Below, piece by piece: positions 18,513-27,160 of a stretch of DNA of 64,000 bases. The position numbers and the translations under genes were made by a program. The notes beneath the pieces are model-generated. The model had not been told where the DNA came from. It worked only from the letters and a program-made list of their open reading frames with translations, and ran no database searches. The stretch comes from Xanthobacter sp. NM-25 (GTDB lineage: Bacteria > Pseudomonadota > Alphaproteobacteria > Rhizobiales > Xanthobacteraceae): NCBI RefSeq assembly GCF_022138605.1, contig NZ_JACBFS010000001.1, forward strand, positions 248,001-312,000, given 5' to 3'. Position 1 is the first letter of the stretch. Each line of letters starts with the position of its first letter.

Positions 18513-18851
18513 ATAACGGCGAAAACGCCCGCATAAAATGCATAATTATCCATAGAACAGCATATTTGCACGACTTATCTTTTCTGAACCCAGCGGTCTC
18601 CTGGCCTGCCACACGCGACCAGGACCGAAGGTAAGGATGTTGCGTCGGCGCGCACCCGTCGCCAACGGCAACACCCACCCGCAATACCGCGCACATGAAA
18701 GTGGATAGCTCTGTTATCCGCTCAATTTGGTTTATCTATACTATACTAAATAAATGAAGTGGCGAATATTTAGACATATGATGCCAATCATTTCGTCTTT
18801 AATGCGAATATTCTCTGAATATAGTGGGCCGCATCACTGGAGACCCTGTCG
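18513..18851. promoter_or_regulatory. Divergent control region of the LysR gene and the nitrile operon
   Basis: This 339-base gap is much richer in A and T than its flanks. Visible elements are an imperfect palindrome ATGCATAATTATCCAT (18538-18553, one mismatch) just upstream of the LysR start, and a direct repeat GCGAATATT at 18762-18770 and 18804-18812, 42 bases apart (about four helical turns), close to the binding-protein start. TATACT at 18737-18742 could be a -10 box. Such paired sites fit LysR recognition and activation sites, but the assignment is inference. Confidence 0.5.
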
Positions 18852-20108
18852 ATGACCCCCTGGCATCCCAGCCGCCGATCCGTTCTGCTTGGAACCGCAG
18901 CCGCCGCCACTGCCGGCCTGTTTGCCGCGCCCCGGCGCGTGCAGGCCGCCGCGGGTGAGCCCATTCGCATCGGGCACCAATGCGATGTGACGGGCGGCCT
19001 CGCCAGCTCGGGCTACTGGCACCGCAAGACCATCAATGTTGCGGCCGACTGGTTCAACGCCAATGGCGGCTTCGGCGGCCGGCCCATCGAGATCGTCGGC
19101 ATCGACACCGAGACCAAGGTGGATGTCGGCATCGCCCGGCTGCGCCAGCTGATCCAGGATCAGAAGGTGGACTTCGTCGTCGGCTCGCAGCAGGGCGGCA
19201 TCGCCCTCGCCAGCACCACCATCGTGCGGGACGAAGGGGTGCCCTACATGTCCATGAGCCGCAGCGACGGCGTCACCGAGGGCTCGGGCAACCCCTTCGT
19301 CTTCCGGCTGATCGTGAACACCCGCCAGACCGACCTCGCCGCCGCCAAGGCCATGGCGGGCATGGTCGGCAAGAAGTGGGCGGTGCTTTATGCCGACTAT
19401 GTCTGGGGTCAGTCCCACAACACCGCCTGGAGCGAGGCCATGGCCGCGGCCGGCGGCGAGGTGGTGCAGTCCATTGCTTTGCCCCTGAACAGCAACGACC
19501 CCATCTCCTACATCTCCAAGCTCGATCGCTCGGCGGAGGGCATCTTCGTGGCGCTGATCGGCACCGATCTGCCAAAAGCGTTCGTGGCGTTGCCGCAGCT
19601 CGGCTTCACCCGCAAGCCCATTGTCACCGCCGACTTCGTCTTTGGCGCCTTCGACCCTCTCAGCAACGGGAAATATGTGGAAGGCGTCTGGGGCATCGAC
19701 ACCCTGCCCTGGGAGCTGGCCGACAAGGACACCCCCGCCCTCAAGGCGTTCCGCGAACGCCTCGGCATCGATACCAACGGCCGCGAGGTGGGCACCGGCC
19801 GCAATGTGGCCATGGGCGAGACCTGGCCGGTCTGGGAAAGCCTCTCGGTGCTGAAACTGGCGGTGGAAGGGGCGAACTGGAAGGGGCGCGACGACACCCC
19901 TGCCCTCATCAGGTTTATCGAAGCCAACCCCACGCACGCCGAAAGCGACCTGTTCCCACAAGGCCCGCTCTATCTGCGCCCGCAGGACCACCAGGCCTTT
20001 CCGGAAATCGACCTGCTGCAGATCGAACAGGGGCGCATCCGCACCCGCCGCGTGCTGCCGGCCGACGCCGGCCTCTACCCCACCAAGATGAACCTTGCAG
20101 CCGGCTGA
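18852..20108 (+). CDS. ABC transporter substrate-binding protein of the nitrile locus
   Basis: A 418-residue periplasmic binding protein of the branched-chain/amide class. The N-terminus has a twin-arginine signal (SRRSVLLGTAAAATAGLFAAP), which suggests export in folded form. GEPIRIGHQCDVTGGLASSGYWHRKTI is the first-lobe ligand loop; the fold resembles the short-chain amide and urea binders (AmiC, FmdD, UrtA type) as well as LivK. It is the first gene of a ten-gene rightward run; the ATPase gene starts 4 bases after its stop. Ligand inferred from context: a nitrile or amide taken up for hydrolysis by the downstream enzymes. Confidence 0.9.
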   Translation: MTPWHPSRRSVLLGTAAAATAGLFAAPRRVQAAAGEPIRIGHQCDVTGGLASSGYWHRKTINVAADWFNANGGFGGRPIEIVGIDTETKVDVGIARLRQLIQDQKVDFVVGSQQGGIALASTTIVRDEGVPYMSMSRSDGVTEGSGNPFVFRLIVNTRQTDLAAAKAMAGMVGKKWAVLYADYVWGQSHNTAWSEAMAAAGGEVVQSIALPLNSNDPISYISKLDRSAEGIFVALIGTDLPKAFVALPQLGFTRKPIVTADFVFGAFDPLSNGKYVEGVWGIDTLPWELADKDTPALKAFRERLGIDTNGREVGTGRNVAMGETWPVWESLSVLKLAVEGANWKGRDDTPALIRFIEANPTHAESDLFPQGPLYLRPQDHQAFPEIDLLQIEQGRIRTRRVLPADAGLYPTKMNLAAG

Positions 20109-20112
20109 GGTC

Positions 20113-20913
20113 ATGAGCGCATCCGCCACCACCAGCCAGGGTCCGGGCGGCACGCCGCCCGCCCTCCTGCCCGCCCTCCTGGAGATCCGCGAGCTGACCA
20201 AATCCTTCGGCGCACACAGCGTGCTGAAGGGGGTCGATCTCAAGGTCGGAACCAACACGGTGCACGCCATCATCGGCCCCAATGGCGCCGGCAAGACCAC
20301 CCTGGTGAATGTCATCACCGGGGTGCACCGCCCCTCCGGCGGCGCCATCGCCTTTGCCGGCGAGGACGTGACCGAGCTCGAGGTCCATCACCGCGCCCGG
20401 CGCGGGCTGGCGCGCACCTTCCAGATCACCAACCTGTTCGGCGACCTCACCGCGCGGGAGAACGTGGAGGTGGCGCTGGCGGGCACGCGGCGCCACCGCT
20501 TCGCACGGCTTGACGCCGCCGAGCGTGCCGAGGCCGAGGCGACCACCGCCGTGGGTCTCCTCGCATCGGTCGGCCTTCAATGGGCGGCGACGGTGAAGGC
20601 CGATGTCCTCTCCCACGGCGACCAGCGGCTGCTGGAGGTGGCCGTGGCGCTGGCGGCACGCCCGCGCCTCCTATTGCTGGACGAGCCGAGCGCCGGCATG
20701 AGCCCGGCGGAAACCCGCGCCTTCATCGGCCTCGTCAACGCGCGCCTGCGCGGCAAGGTCACCATCGTCCTCATCGAGCACGACATGGCGGTGGTGATGG
20801 GGACCGCCGACCGCATCTGCGTGCTCGCCGACGGCGCCGTGCTCGCTGATGGCGCGCCACAGGACATCATGCAGAACCCCTTCGTGAGGGAGGCCTATCT
20901 TGGCCGCGCTTGA
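20113..20913 (+). CDS. ABC transporter ATP-binding protein, LivG type
   Basis: One of two ATPases of the importer, about 266 residues, on the cytoplasmic face of the membrane. Walker A is GPNGAGKTT, the signature is LSHGDQRLLEVA (the degenerate LSHG form common in LivG), Walker B is LLLLDEPSAGMS, and the switch His is in IEHDM. The start at ATG 20113 lies 4 bases after the binding-protein stop and has GAGG before it; an upstream in-frame TTG at 20095 would overlap the previous gene. It overlaps the next gene by 14 bases, so translation is coupled. Confidence 0.92.
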   Translation: MSASATTSQGPGGTPPALLPALLEIRELTKSFGAHSVLKGVDLKVGTNTVHAIIGPNGAGKTTLVNVITGVHRPSGGAIAFAGEDVTELEVHHRARRGLARTFQITNLFGDLTARENVEVALAGTRRHRFARLDAAERAEAEATTAVGLLASVGLQWAATVKADVLSHGDQRLLEVAVALAARPRLLLLDEPSAGMSPAETRAFIGLVNARLRGKVTIVLIEHDMAVVMGTADRICVLADGAVLADGAPQDIMQNPFVREAYLGRA

Positions 20914-21610
20914 GCTTCGCCACCTGAATGCCTTCTACGGCAAGGCCCATATCCTCCAGGGCGTGGACCTGGCACTGGAGCCCGGCACGGTGGTGGGCGT
21001 CATCGGCCGTAATGGCGCCGGCAAGACCACGCTCTTGCGCGCCATCATGGGCCTCCAGGCGCGGGTGGAGGGCGAGCTCGAGCTGTTCGGCGCGCCCCTC
21101 ACCGGCCTTGCTGCCGATGCCCGCGCACGCGCCGGCCTCGCCCTCATGTCCCAGGACATGCGGGTATTTCCGGAGCTGACGGTGGAAGAGAACTGCCGCG
21201 CCGCCGCCGCCACCGTGCGGGAGCCCCTGCCGCTGGAACAGGTGCTGGAGGTGATCCCGGAGCTGAAGCCCCACTGGCGCCGGGCCGCGGGTCGTCTCAG
21301 CGGCGGCCAGCAGCAGCTCGTCGCCATCGCCCGCAATCTCACCGTGCGCTGCCGGGTTCTGATGCTCGACGAGCCCACCGAAGGCCTGATGCCCTCCATC
21401 GTCACGCGCATCGGCGAGATCGTGCGCCGGCTCGCCGAGAGCCAGGTGGCGGTGCTTCTGGTGGAGCAGAACGTGGAGCTCACCTTCGCCATCTCCACCC
21501 GCATCCACATCCTGGAGAAGGGCCGCTTCGTGGCCGAAGGCACGCCGCGGGAGATCGTCTCCGGCGGCCTCCTGGAGCGCTATCTGGGCGTCAGCGACGC
21601 GCCCCACTGA
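20900..21610 (+). CDS. ABC transporter ATP-binding protein, LivF type
   Basis: The second ATPase of the importer, 236 residues. Walker A is GRNGAGKTT, the signature LSGGQQQLVAIARNL, Walker B VLMLDEPTEGLMPS, and the switch residue region is LLVEQNVEL, as in LivF proteins, which carry Gln for His. It starts at TTG 20900, 8 bases after GAGGGAGG (20886-20892) inside the end of the LivG-type gene. The paired LivG/LivF subunits form the nucleotide-binding heterodimer for the two permeases downstream. Confidence 0.92.
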   Translation: MAALELRHLNAFYGKAHILQGVDLALEPGTVVGVIGRNGAGKTTLLRAIMGLQARVEGELELFGAPLTGLAADARARAGLALMSQDMRVFPELTVEENCRAAAATVREPLPLEQVLEVIPELKPHWRRAAGRLSGGQQQLVAIARNLTVRCRVLMLDEPTEGLMPSIVTRIGEIVRRLAESQVAVLLVEQNVELTFAISTRIHILEKGRFVAEGTPREIVSGGLLERYLGVSDAPH

Positions 21611-21658
21611 GCCCTCATCCTCCCTTTCCCGCGGCTCTGCCGAAGGACGCTGTCTCAA

Positions 21659-22522
21659 ATGGCTTTCGACCAGATTCTCTTCGAGCTCCTGAACGGGGTG
21701 GTATGGGGGCTGATCCTCTCCATCATCGCCCTCGGGCTCGGCCTCATCTACGGCCTCATGGGCATCATCAACCTGGCCCATGGTTCGCTCTACATGGCGG
21801 GGGCCATGTGCGCCGCCCTTCTCATCAACCGCGCCGGGCTCGATTTCTGGCTGGTGCTGCCCATCGCCGCCGTGGCCGTGGGCCTGCTGACCCTGGCCTT
21901 GAACACCGCCATCTTCGAGCGGGTATTGCACCGCGACCCGGCGGTGGGCCTGCTGGCCACGGCCGGCGTGTTCCTGACCCTCGACAATACGGTGCTCGCC
22001 CTTGCCGGCGCCGATCCGCAGAGCGTCATGCCTCCCATCTTCGACGTGCTGGAATTCGCCGGCATCTATTATCCGGTCTACCGCCTGGTGGCGGCCGGGA
22101 TCGCGCTGCTGACGCTCATCGCCGTCGCCTTGTTCCTGCGCTTCACCCGCTACGGGCTGTGGATGCGCGCCGTGCCCCAAGCCCGGGACCTCGCGGCCGT
22201 CACCGGCATCCCGATCCTGAAGGTCAATGCCATCACCGCGGCCCTCGCCGGGCTCACGGCCGGCCTGGCCGGCGCCCTCGCCACCCCCATCAGTGGCGCC
22301 CATTTTCAGATGGGCCTGTCGGTCATCGCCGCCTGCTTCATCGTCGTGGTCATCGGTGGCATGGGCAATCTGTGGGGCGCGGTGGTGGTGGCCATCGCGC
22401 TGGGGCTGATCCGCGGCCTCTACAGCACCGTGCTCAGCCCCACCTGGTCCGAGGTCGCGGCCTTCTCGACGCTGCTCTGCGTCATCTACTTCAAGCCCAA
22501 CGGCATCTTCGGGAGACGCTGA
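21659..22522 (+). CDS. Branched-chain-type ABC permease, LivH type
   Basis: An integral inner-membrane permease of 287 residues with about eight hydrophobic segments. GLIYGLMGIINLAHGSLYMAGA near residue 35 and the GMGNLWGAVVVAIALGLIRGLYS block near the C-terminus are typical of LivH. It is preceded by a 48-base gap after the LivF-type gene and ends 2 bases before the LivM-type gene. Together the two form the translocation pore. Confidence 0.92.
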   Translation: MAFDQILFELLNGVVWGLILSIIALGLGLIYGLMGIINLAHGSLYMAGAMCAALLINRAGLDFWLVLPIAAVAVGLLTLALNTAIFERVLHRDPAVGLLATAGVFLTLDNTVLALAGADPQSVMPPIFDVLEFAGIYYPVYRLVAAGIALLTLIAVALFLRFTRYGLWMRAVPQARDLAAVTGIPILKVNAITAALAGLTAGLAGALATPISGAHFQMGLSVIAACFIVVVIGGMGNLWGAVVVAIALGLIRGLYSTVLSPTWSEVAAFSTLLCVIYFKPNGIFGRR

Positions 22523-22524
22523 CC

Positions 22525-23556
22525 ATGCACCGCAACGCGATCTCCACCCTCGTCAACGCCCTCCAGGCCGCCGCCGTCGGGCTGCTGCTCCTGGCGCCCC
22601 TCCTGGCGGGTGACTATTGGCGGTTCTTTTTCTTCCAGATGGTGGTGATGGCCTATCTCGCCATCGGCTTCGACCTGTCCTACAGCTATGCGCGCATCCT
22701 CAGCTTCATGCATGCGCTGTTCTTCGGGCTCGGGGCCTATCTGGCGGTGCCGCTGGTCTCCGCAGCGCCCTGGTCGCTGCCCGCGACCCTCTTCGTCGCT
22801 ACGGCGGCGGCCGGTCTCGCCGGGCTGGTGAGCGGGGCAGTGCTGGTGCGGATGGAAAACCACAACCCCACCATCGCCACCGTCATCCTGTCCTCCATCG
22901 TCCTGCTGGCCGCCAATTCCATGACCAGCGTGACCGGCGGGGAGGACGGCCTCATCATCCATGCTCGCACCATCGGCTTTCTGGGGCTGGAGATCGGCAT
23001 GGGGCCGACCATGGCGCTCTATTACCTGGCGGCCATTCCCCTGGTCGCCCTGGTGGTGGGGCGGCTCCTGCTCCAGCGCACGGAAACCTGGATGCTGGTG
23101 CGCGCGGTGGCGCAGAACGAGACCCGCGCCCGCCAGCTCGGCTTCGACGCGCGGGCCTGGCGGCTCATCCTGTTCGCGGCAAGCGCCGCCATCGCCGGAC
23201 TCGGCGGGGTCTTCTACGCGCTGATGATGCAGCATGTAAGCACGTCGAGCCTCGAGGTCGGCCTCTCCATCAACGCCATCCTCTATGCAGCCATCGGCGG
23301 TCTTGGCACCGCCTTCGGACCGCTGGTGGGCGTGCTGCTGATCTATCCCATTACCGAAGTGATCTCGCTCTACTTCATCTACGTGCCGATCCTGGTAGGC
23401 CTGGTGCTCATCATCGTCTCGCTGTTCTTTGGGCGCGGAGTGATCGGCACCCTGCGCAGCCTGGAAGACCAGACGGACCACCCCCGCGCGCCCGACAACC
23501 CGGCCCCTGAGGCTATGACCCATGACGAGGCGGCCGCTGGCGCACCGAGCCGCTGA
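22525..23556 (+). CDS. Branched-chain-type ABC permease, LivM type
   Basis: A 343-residue inner-membrane permease. ATG 22525 has GGGAG 9 bases upstream, and its frame is open far to the left only because the LivH gene's shadow frame runs into it. FDLSYSYARILSFMHALFFGLGAYL is the LivM N-terminal block; NETRARQLGFDARAWRLILFAASAAIAGLGGVFYALM is the conserved coupling-loop region. The C-terminal 35 residues are charged and cytoplasmic. It completes a binding protein, two ATPases and two permeases. Confidence 0.92.
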   Translation: MHRNAISTLVNALQAAAVGLLLLAPLLAGDYWRFFFFQMVVMAYLAIGFDLSYSYARILSFMHALFFGLGAYLAVPLVSAAPWSLPATLFVATAAAGLAGLVSGAVLVRMENHNPTIATVILSSIVLLAANSMTSVTGGEDGLIIHARTIGFLGLEIGMGPTMALYYLAAIPLVALVVGRLLLQRTETWMLVRAVAQNETRARQLGFDARAWRLILFAASAAIAGLGGVFYALMMQHVSTSSLEVGLSINAILYAAIGGLGTAFGPLVGVLLIYPITEVISLYFIYVPILVGLVLIIVSLFFGRGVIGTLRSLEDQTDHPRAPDNPAPEAMTHDEAAAGAPSR

Positions 23557-23595
23557 GCGCCCCGCCCCTGTTCCCTTTCAACCTAAGAGGCAGAG

Positions 23596-24084
23596 ATGAA
23601 CCCGACCATGGACGATGAGGTACCGATGACCTTCAAGGGGGGCGCCCTCAGCCCCCAGAAAGAGATCGTGCGCAAGTTCTACAAGGACATGTGGGACCAT
23701 GCGGACGTGAGCCTGATCCCTGAAATCTTCCACCCCGACTTCACCTTCCGCGGCTCACTGGGGCCGACTGTCGTCGGCCACGCGCAGTTCGCCGATTATG
23801 TACGCTGGGTCACCGCGTGCCTCGACAACTATACTTCGGACATCTTCGTGATGATCGAGGAGGGCGCGAAGGTTTCCGCCAAGCTGCGCTTTCACGGCAT
23901 CCATCGCCAATCCATGTTCGGCCACGCGGCCAGTGGCCGGCACGTATGGTGGAACGGCGCGCCCATCTTCACCTTCGAGGGGCCTCTCGTGCGTGATCTG
24001 TGGGTGCTGGGCGATGTTTATGGCCTCATCAACCGAATTGAGGACAATGCGCTGGCCGAGCCGGAATTCCGGACCGTCGCATAA
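23596..24084 (+). CDS. SnoaL-like (NTF2 fold) protein
   Basis: A 162-residue soluble protein of the SnoaL/ester-cyclase branch of the NTF2-like fold. Evidence: KEIVRKFYKDMWDHADVSLIPEIFHPDFTFRGSLGPTVVGHAQFADYVRWV, the family pattern of a helical start, an F.PDF strand and a G...F..Y helix, with a later GRHVWWNGAPIFTFEG strand pair. Its role is not known; family members are cyclases, isomerases or ligand binders. It lies between the importer and nitrile hydratase genes with 40-44 base gaps and so belongs to the operon. It might process the nitrile substrate or its product. Confidence 0.78.
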   Translation: MNPTMDDEVPMTFKGGALSPQKEIVRKFYKDMWDHADVSLIPEIFHPDFTFRGSLGPTVVGHAQFADYVRWVTACLDNYTSDIFVMIEEGAKVSAKLRFHGIHRQSMFGHAASGRHVWWNGAPIFTFEGPLVRDLWVLGDVYGLINRIEDNALAEPEFRTVA

Positions 24085-24128
24085 GCCGCAAGCTGGGCCG
24101 GAAGCGTCCGCAGCCAGGGAGGAACAGC

Positions 24129-24770
24129 ATGTCGGGCCATCACGAGCACGACCAGGACCACCATGACCACCACGAAGGCAGCTCGCTGTCCGAGATGGAC
24201 CTGAGGGTCCGGGCGCTGGAGACGCTGCTGGTGGAGAAGGGCTATGTGGACCCGGAGGCCCTCGACCGCATCATCGAGAGCTACGAAACCCGTATCGGCC
24301 CGCGCAACGGCGCGCGGGTCGTGGCCACCGCCTGGCTCGATCCGGACTTCATGGCCTTCCTGCGCCGGGACGCCTCGGCCGCCATCGCCTCGCTCGGCTA
24401 TGGCGGCCGGCAGGGCGAGACCATGGTGGCGCTGGAGAACACCGACAGCGTGCACAACATGGTCGTGTGCACCTTGTGCTCCTGCTACCCCTGGCCGGTG
24501 CTGGGCCTGCCGCCGGCCTGGTACAAAAGCGCCGCCTACCGCTCCCGCGTGGTCATCGACCCGCGCGGCGTGCTGGCGGATTTCGGCGTGAGCCTGCCGG
24601 CCGAAAAGCAGATCCGGGTGTGGGATTCCACCGCCGAGGTGCGCTACCTCGTCATCCCGCAGCGGCCGGCCGGCACCGAGGGCTGGGCGCATGACGCGCT
24701 CGCGGCGATCGTCACGCGCGATTCCATGATCGGCACCGGCCTCGTCACCCTGCCGGGCGCGAAGGCATGA
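24129..24770 (+). CDS. nthA: Nitrile hydratase alpha subunit, cobalt type
   Basis: Hydrates nitriles to amides with the beta subunit. The metal site is VCTLCSC (Cys114, Cys117, Cys119 of 213): Thr between the first Cys and Leu marks the low-spin Co(III) class, while the iron class has Ser. Two of these Cys are oxidised in mature enzymes. The CYPWPVLGLPPAWYKSAAYRSRVV stretch after it is conserved. Length is close to the family norm. The first 16 residues contain seven His (HHEHDQDHHDHHE), an unusual metal-binding-like tail. It overlaps nthB by 4 bases (ATGA). Thiocyanate hydrolase gamma is related, but the alpha/beta arrangement favours nitrile hydratase. Confidence 0.93.
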   Translation: MSGHHEHDQDHHDHHEGSSLSEMDLRVRALETLLVEKGYVDPEALDRIIESYETRIGPRNGARVVATAWLDPDFMAFLRRDASAAIASLGYGGRQGETMVALENTDSVHNMVVCTLCSCYPWPVLGLPPAWYKSAAYRSRVVIDPRGVLADFGVSLPAEKQIRVWDSTAEVRYLVIPQRPAGTEGWAHDALAAIVTRDSMIGTGLVTLPGAKA

Positions 24771-25429
24771 ACGGCGCCCACGATCTCGGCGGCATGGAGG
24801 GCTTCGGCCCGGTCATACCCGACCCCACGCACACCCCGTTCCATGCCCGATGGGAGCGCCGCGTGCTCGCCAACACCCTCGCCTGCATGGCCATGGGCGT
24901 GTGGAACATCGACGCCATGCGCGCCAGCCGGGAGAACCTGCCGCCATCGGAATACCTCACCTCGTCCTACTACGAAATCTGGTTCAAGGGCCTCGTCTCC
25001 CGCCTCATCCAGGAGGGGCTCGTGACCGCGACCGAGGTGGAAAGCGGCGTCGCCATGGAGCCGGGTCGGCCGATGCCCAACGTCTTCACCGCCGACAAGG
25101 TGGCGCCGGCGCTCGCGGCCGGCTCGCAATACACCCGCGATCCGGACCGCCCTGCCGCTTTTGCCGTCGGCGCACCGGTTCGCACCCGCGAGATGAACCC
25201 CTCGCACCACACGCGCCTGCCCCGATATGCACGCGGCAAGGCCGGGGTGATCGCCGCCGTGCGCGGCTTCTTCGTGTTCGCCGATGCCAATGCGCAAGGC
25301 CTCGGGCCCCAGCCCCAATGGCTTTACACGGTCCGCTTTGCGGGCCGCGAGCTGTGGGGCGCGGATGCCGATCCCACCCTGTCGGTCACCATCGAAGCCT
25401 GGGAGAGCTATCTTGAACCTCTCGCCTGA
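24767..25429 (+). CDS. nthB: Nitrile hydratase beta subunit
   Basis: Partner of the alpha subunit, 220 residues. It begins MNGAHDLGGMEGFGPV, the near-invariant beta N-terminus, then FHARWERRVLANTLACMAMGVWNIDAMRASRENL. The C-terminal SH3-like barrel has TRLPRYARGKAGVIAAVRGFFVFAD and YTVRFAGRELWG. The Arg residues of this subunit that contact the oxidised Cys cluster are expected in the N-terminal half. Its end overlaps the accessory gene by 17 bases, so the three genes are translationally coupled. Confidence 0.94.
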   Translation: MNGAHDLGGMEGFGPVIPDPTHTPFHARWERRVLANTLACMAMGVWNIDAMRASRENLPPSEYLTSSYYEIWFKGLVSRLIQEGLVTATEVESGVAMEPGRPMPNVFTADKVAPALAAGSQYTRDPDRPAAFAVGAPVRTREMNPSHHTRLPRYARGKAGVIAAVRGFFVFADANAQGLGPQPQWLYTVRFAGRELWGADADPTLSVTIEAWESYLEPLA

Positions 25430-25784
25430 TCCCCTCTCCCCCGCCGGCCTGCCGACCGAAGGGCCGATCTTCCAGGAGCCCTGGGAGGCTCGGGTGTTCG
25501 CGCTCGCCGTCTCCCTCAGCCGGTCCGGCCTCTTCACATGGCCGGAATGGACCGAGGCGCTGGTGGCACGCACCAAGGCCTCACCATGCGGCGAGGCCAC
25601 CTACGACGTGTGGCTCGACACGCTCGAAGGCCTCCTCATCACCAAGGCGGCCGCCAGCCGCGGCCTCATCGACATGCTGCGCGACGCCTGGCAGGCCGCG
25701 GCGGAGGCGACGCCCCACGGGCAGCCCATTACCCTGGCGCCGGAGCTGCTCGCATCCCTGGCACCATCTCGAAGCGAACCGTAA
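25413..25784 (+). CDS. Nitrile hydratase accessory protein (cobalt-site activator)
   Basis: A small protein of 123 residues homologous to the N-terminal part of the beta subunit, as known for the P14K/NhlE-type activators that bring cobalt and support Cys oxidation by subunit exchange. Evidence: GPIFQEPWEARVFALAVSLSRSGLFTWPEWTEAL parallels the beta-subunit WERRVLANTLACMAMGVWNID region. The start is TTG 25413, 5 bases after GGGAGAG (25401-25407) and inside nthB; a longer frame from 25284 is rejected. Its stop overlaps the amidase ATG by one base (TAATG). Confidence 0.88.
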   Translation: MNLSPDPLSPAGLPTEGPIFQEPWEARVFALAVSLSRSGLFTWPEWTEALVARTKASPCGEATYDVWLDTLEGLLITKAAASRGLIDMLRDAWQAAAEATPHGQPITLAPELLASLAPSRSEP

Positions 25785-27160
25785 TGTCCGACGGCCTGTG
25801 CTTCCTCCCCGCCACCGCCTTGGCCGACGGTTACCGCGCCGGACGGCTCTCGCCGGTGGCGGTCACGGAGGCCCACCTCGCCCGCATTGCCGCGCTTGAT
25901 CCCATCATCCATGCCTTCACCGAGGTGTTCGTCGACGAGGCGCGGGCGGCAGCCCGGGCCGCCGCCGACCGCTACGCCGCCGATGCCCCGCTCGGGCCGC
26001 TCGATGGCGTTCCCGTCGCGATCAAGGACCTGATCGAGATCGCGGGCAAGGCCTGTGCGGCCGGCTCCGCCACCCGGCGGGGATGGATCGCCCGAACGAC
26101 CGCGCCGGCGGTCACGCGACTTGAGGCGGCGGGGGCCGTCATCCTGGGGAAGACCCATACGGTCGAGTTCGCCCTCGGTGGCTGGGGCACCAACGCCCAT
26201 CTGGGCAGCCCGCGCAACCCTTGGGTATCGCAGGAGCCCTTCACCGCGGGCGGCTCCTCCAGCGGTTCGGCAGCGGCGGTCGCGGCGCGCATGGCGACCC
26301 TCGCCATCGGCACCGATACTGGCGGCTCCGTTCGTGTACCTGCCGGCTTCAACGGCCTCGTCGGCTTGAAGACCACGCCCGGCCGCATCAGCCTCGAAGG
26401 CGTGGTGCCGCTGAGCCCCTCCCTCGACACGGTGGGCCCCATCGCCCGCACCGTCGCCGATGCCGCCCTGCTCTATGACGTGCTGCGTGATACGCCGCCG
26501 CCGGTGCCCACCGTCGACCTGCTCGCCCGCGGTATTGCGGGCATGACCCTCGGTCGGGTCGGGTCGGCGGAGCTCGATGGGGTCGATGCCGAGATCACAG
26601 CCCGTTATCTTGAGGCGCTGCGCGCGCTGGAAGCACGGGGCGCACGCATCGTCACCCCCAGTTTACCCCGGCCACTGGCGGACTATCAGCGCGATTCAGA
26701 AATCATGATGGCCGAGGCCTATGCCCTCTACGGCACGCTGGCCGAGGATCCGGCATCCCCCATGGATCCCGCCGTGCGCGCCCGGGTGCTGACCGGACGC
26801 CTCCCCGCGCAGGACTATATCCGCGCACGGTGGCGGGCGGAGGCGGACAAGCGTGCCATGCTCGCCGCCATAGCGGGCTGTGATGCCCTGCTGGCGCCAA
26901 CGGCGCGCACCCTGCCCATTCCCCTCAGCGCCGTGGACGAGACGACGACATCGGCAACCCTCGCCCGCTTCGTCAACCAGATCGGCTTCTGCGCCCTGGC
27001 GGTGCCCAGCGGCATGGCCGCGTCGGGCCTTCCCACCTCCCTGCAGATCGTCTGCCGGCCGGACGACGAGCCGACCGCCCTCGCCATCGGTCGGGCCTGC
27101 GAAGCTGCGATCCCCTTCGCCCACAACCTCCCGAGCCTGGCTCTGCTCCAACCGGCCTGA
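25784..27160 (+). CDS. Amidase, amidase-signature family
   Basis: Hydrolyses an amide to carboxylate and ammonia, completing nitrile breakdown begun by nitrile hydratase. The 458-residue enzyme carries the Ser-cisSer-Lys triad: Lys about 81 in VAIKDL, cis-Ser about 158 in GGSSSGS and nucleophile Ser about 182 in GTDTGGSVRVPAGFNG. The start at ATG 25784 overlaps the accessory gene stop by one base; a frame open back to 25538 is the shadow of that gene. It is the last gene of the operon; no clear terminator follows before the tRNA-Gln fragment at 27363. Confidence 0.93.
   Translation: MSDGLCFLPATALADGYRAGRLSPVAVTEAHLARIAALDPIIHAFTEVFVDEARAAARAAADRYAADAPLGPLDGVPVAIKDLIEIAGKACAAGSATRRGWIARTTAPAVTRLEAAGAVILGKTHTVEFALGGWGTNAHLGSPRNPWVSQEPFTAGGSSSGSAAAVAARMATLAIGTDTGGSVRVPAGFNGLVGLKTTPGRISLEGVVPLSPSLDTVGPIARTVADAALLYDVLRDTPPPVPTVDLLARGIAGMTLGRVGSAELDGVDAEITARYLEALRALEARGARIVTPSLPRPLADYQRDSEIMMAEAYALYGTLAEDPASPMDPAVRARVLTGRLPAQDYIRARWRAEADKRAMLAAIAGCDALLAPTARTLPIPLSAVDETTTSATLARFVNQIGFCALAVPSGMAASGLPTSLQIVCRPDDEPTALAIGRACEAAIPFAHNLPSLALLQPA

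Noticed and set aside
20867..22303. A long minus-strand frame opposite the LivF and LivH genes
   Set aside because: Antisense shadow across two well-defined transporter genes.
21703..22524. An N-terminal extension of the LivM-type gene over the LivH gene
   Set aside because: This part is an out-of-frame shadow of LivH; the true start with ribosome-binding site is ATG 22525.
24129..25784. Thiocyanate hydrolase
   Set aside because: The Cys motif is shared, but one alpha and one full-length beta subunit with an adjacent accessory protein and amidase match nitrile hydratase.
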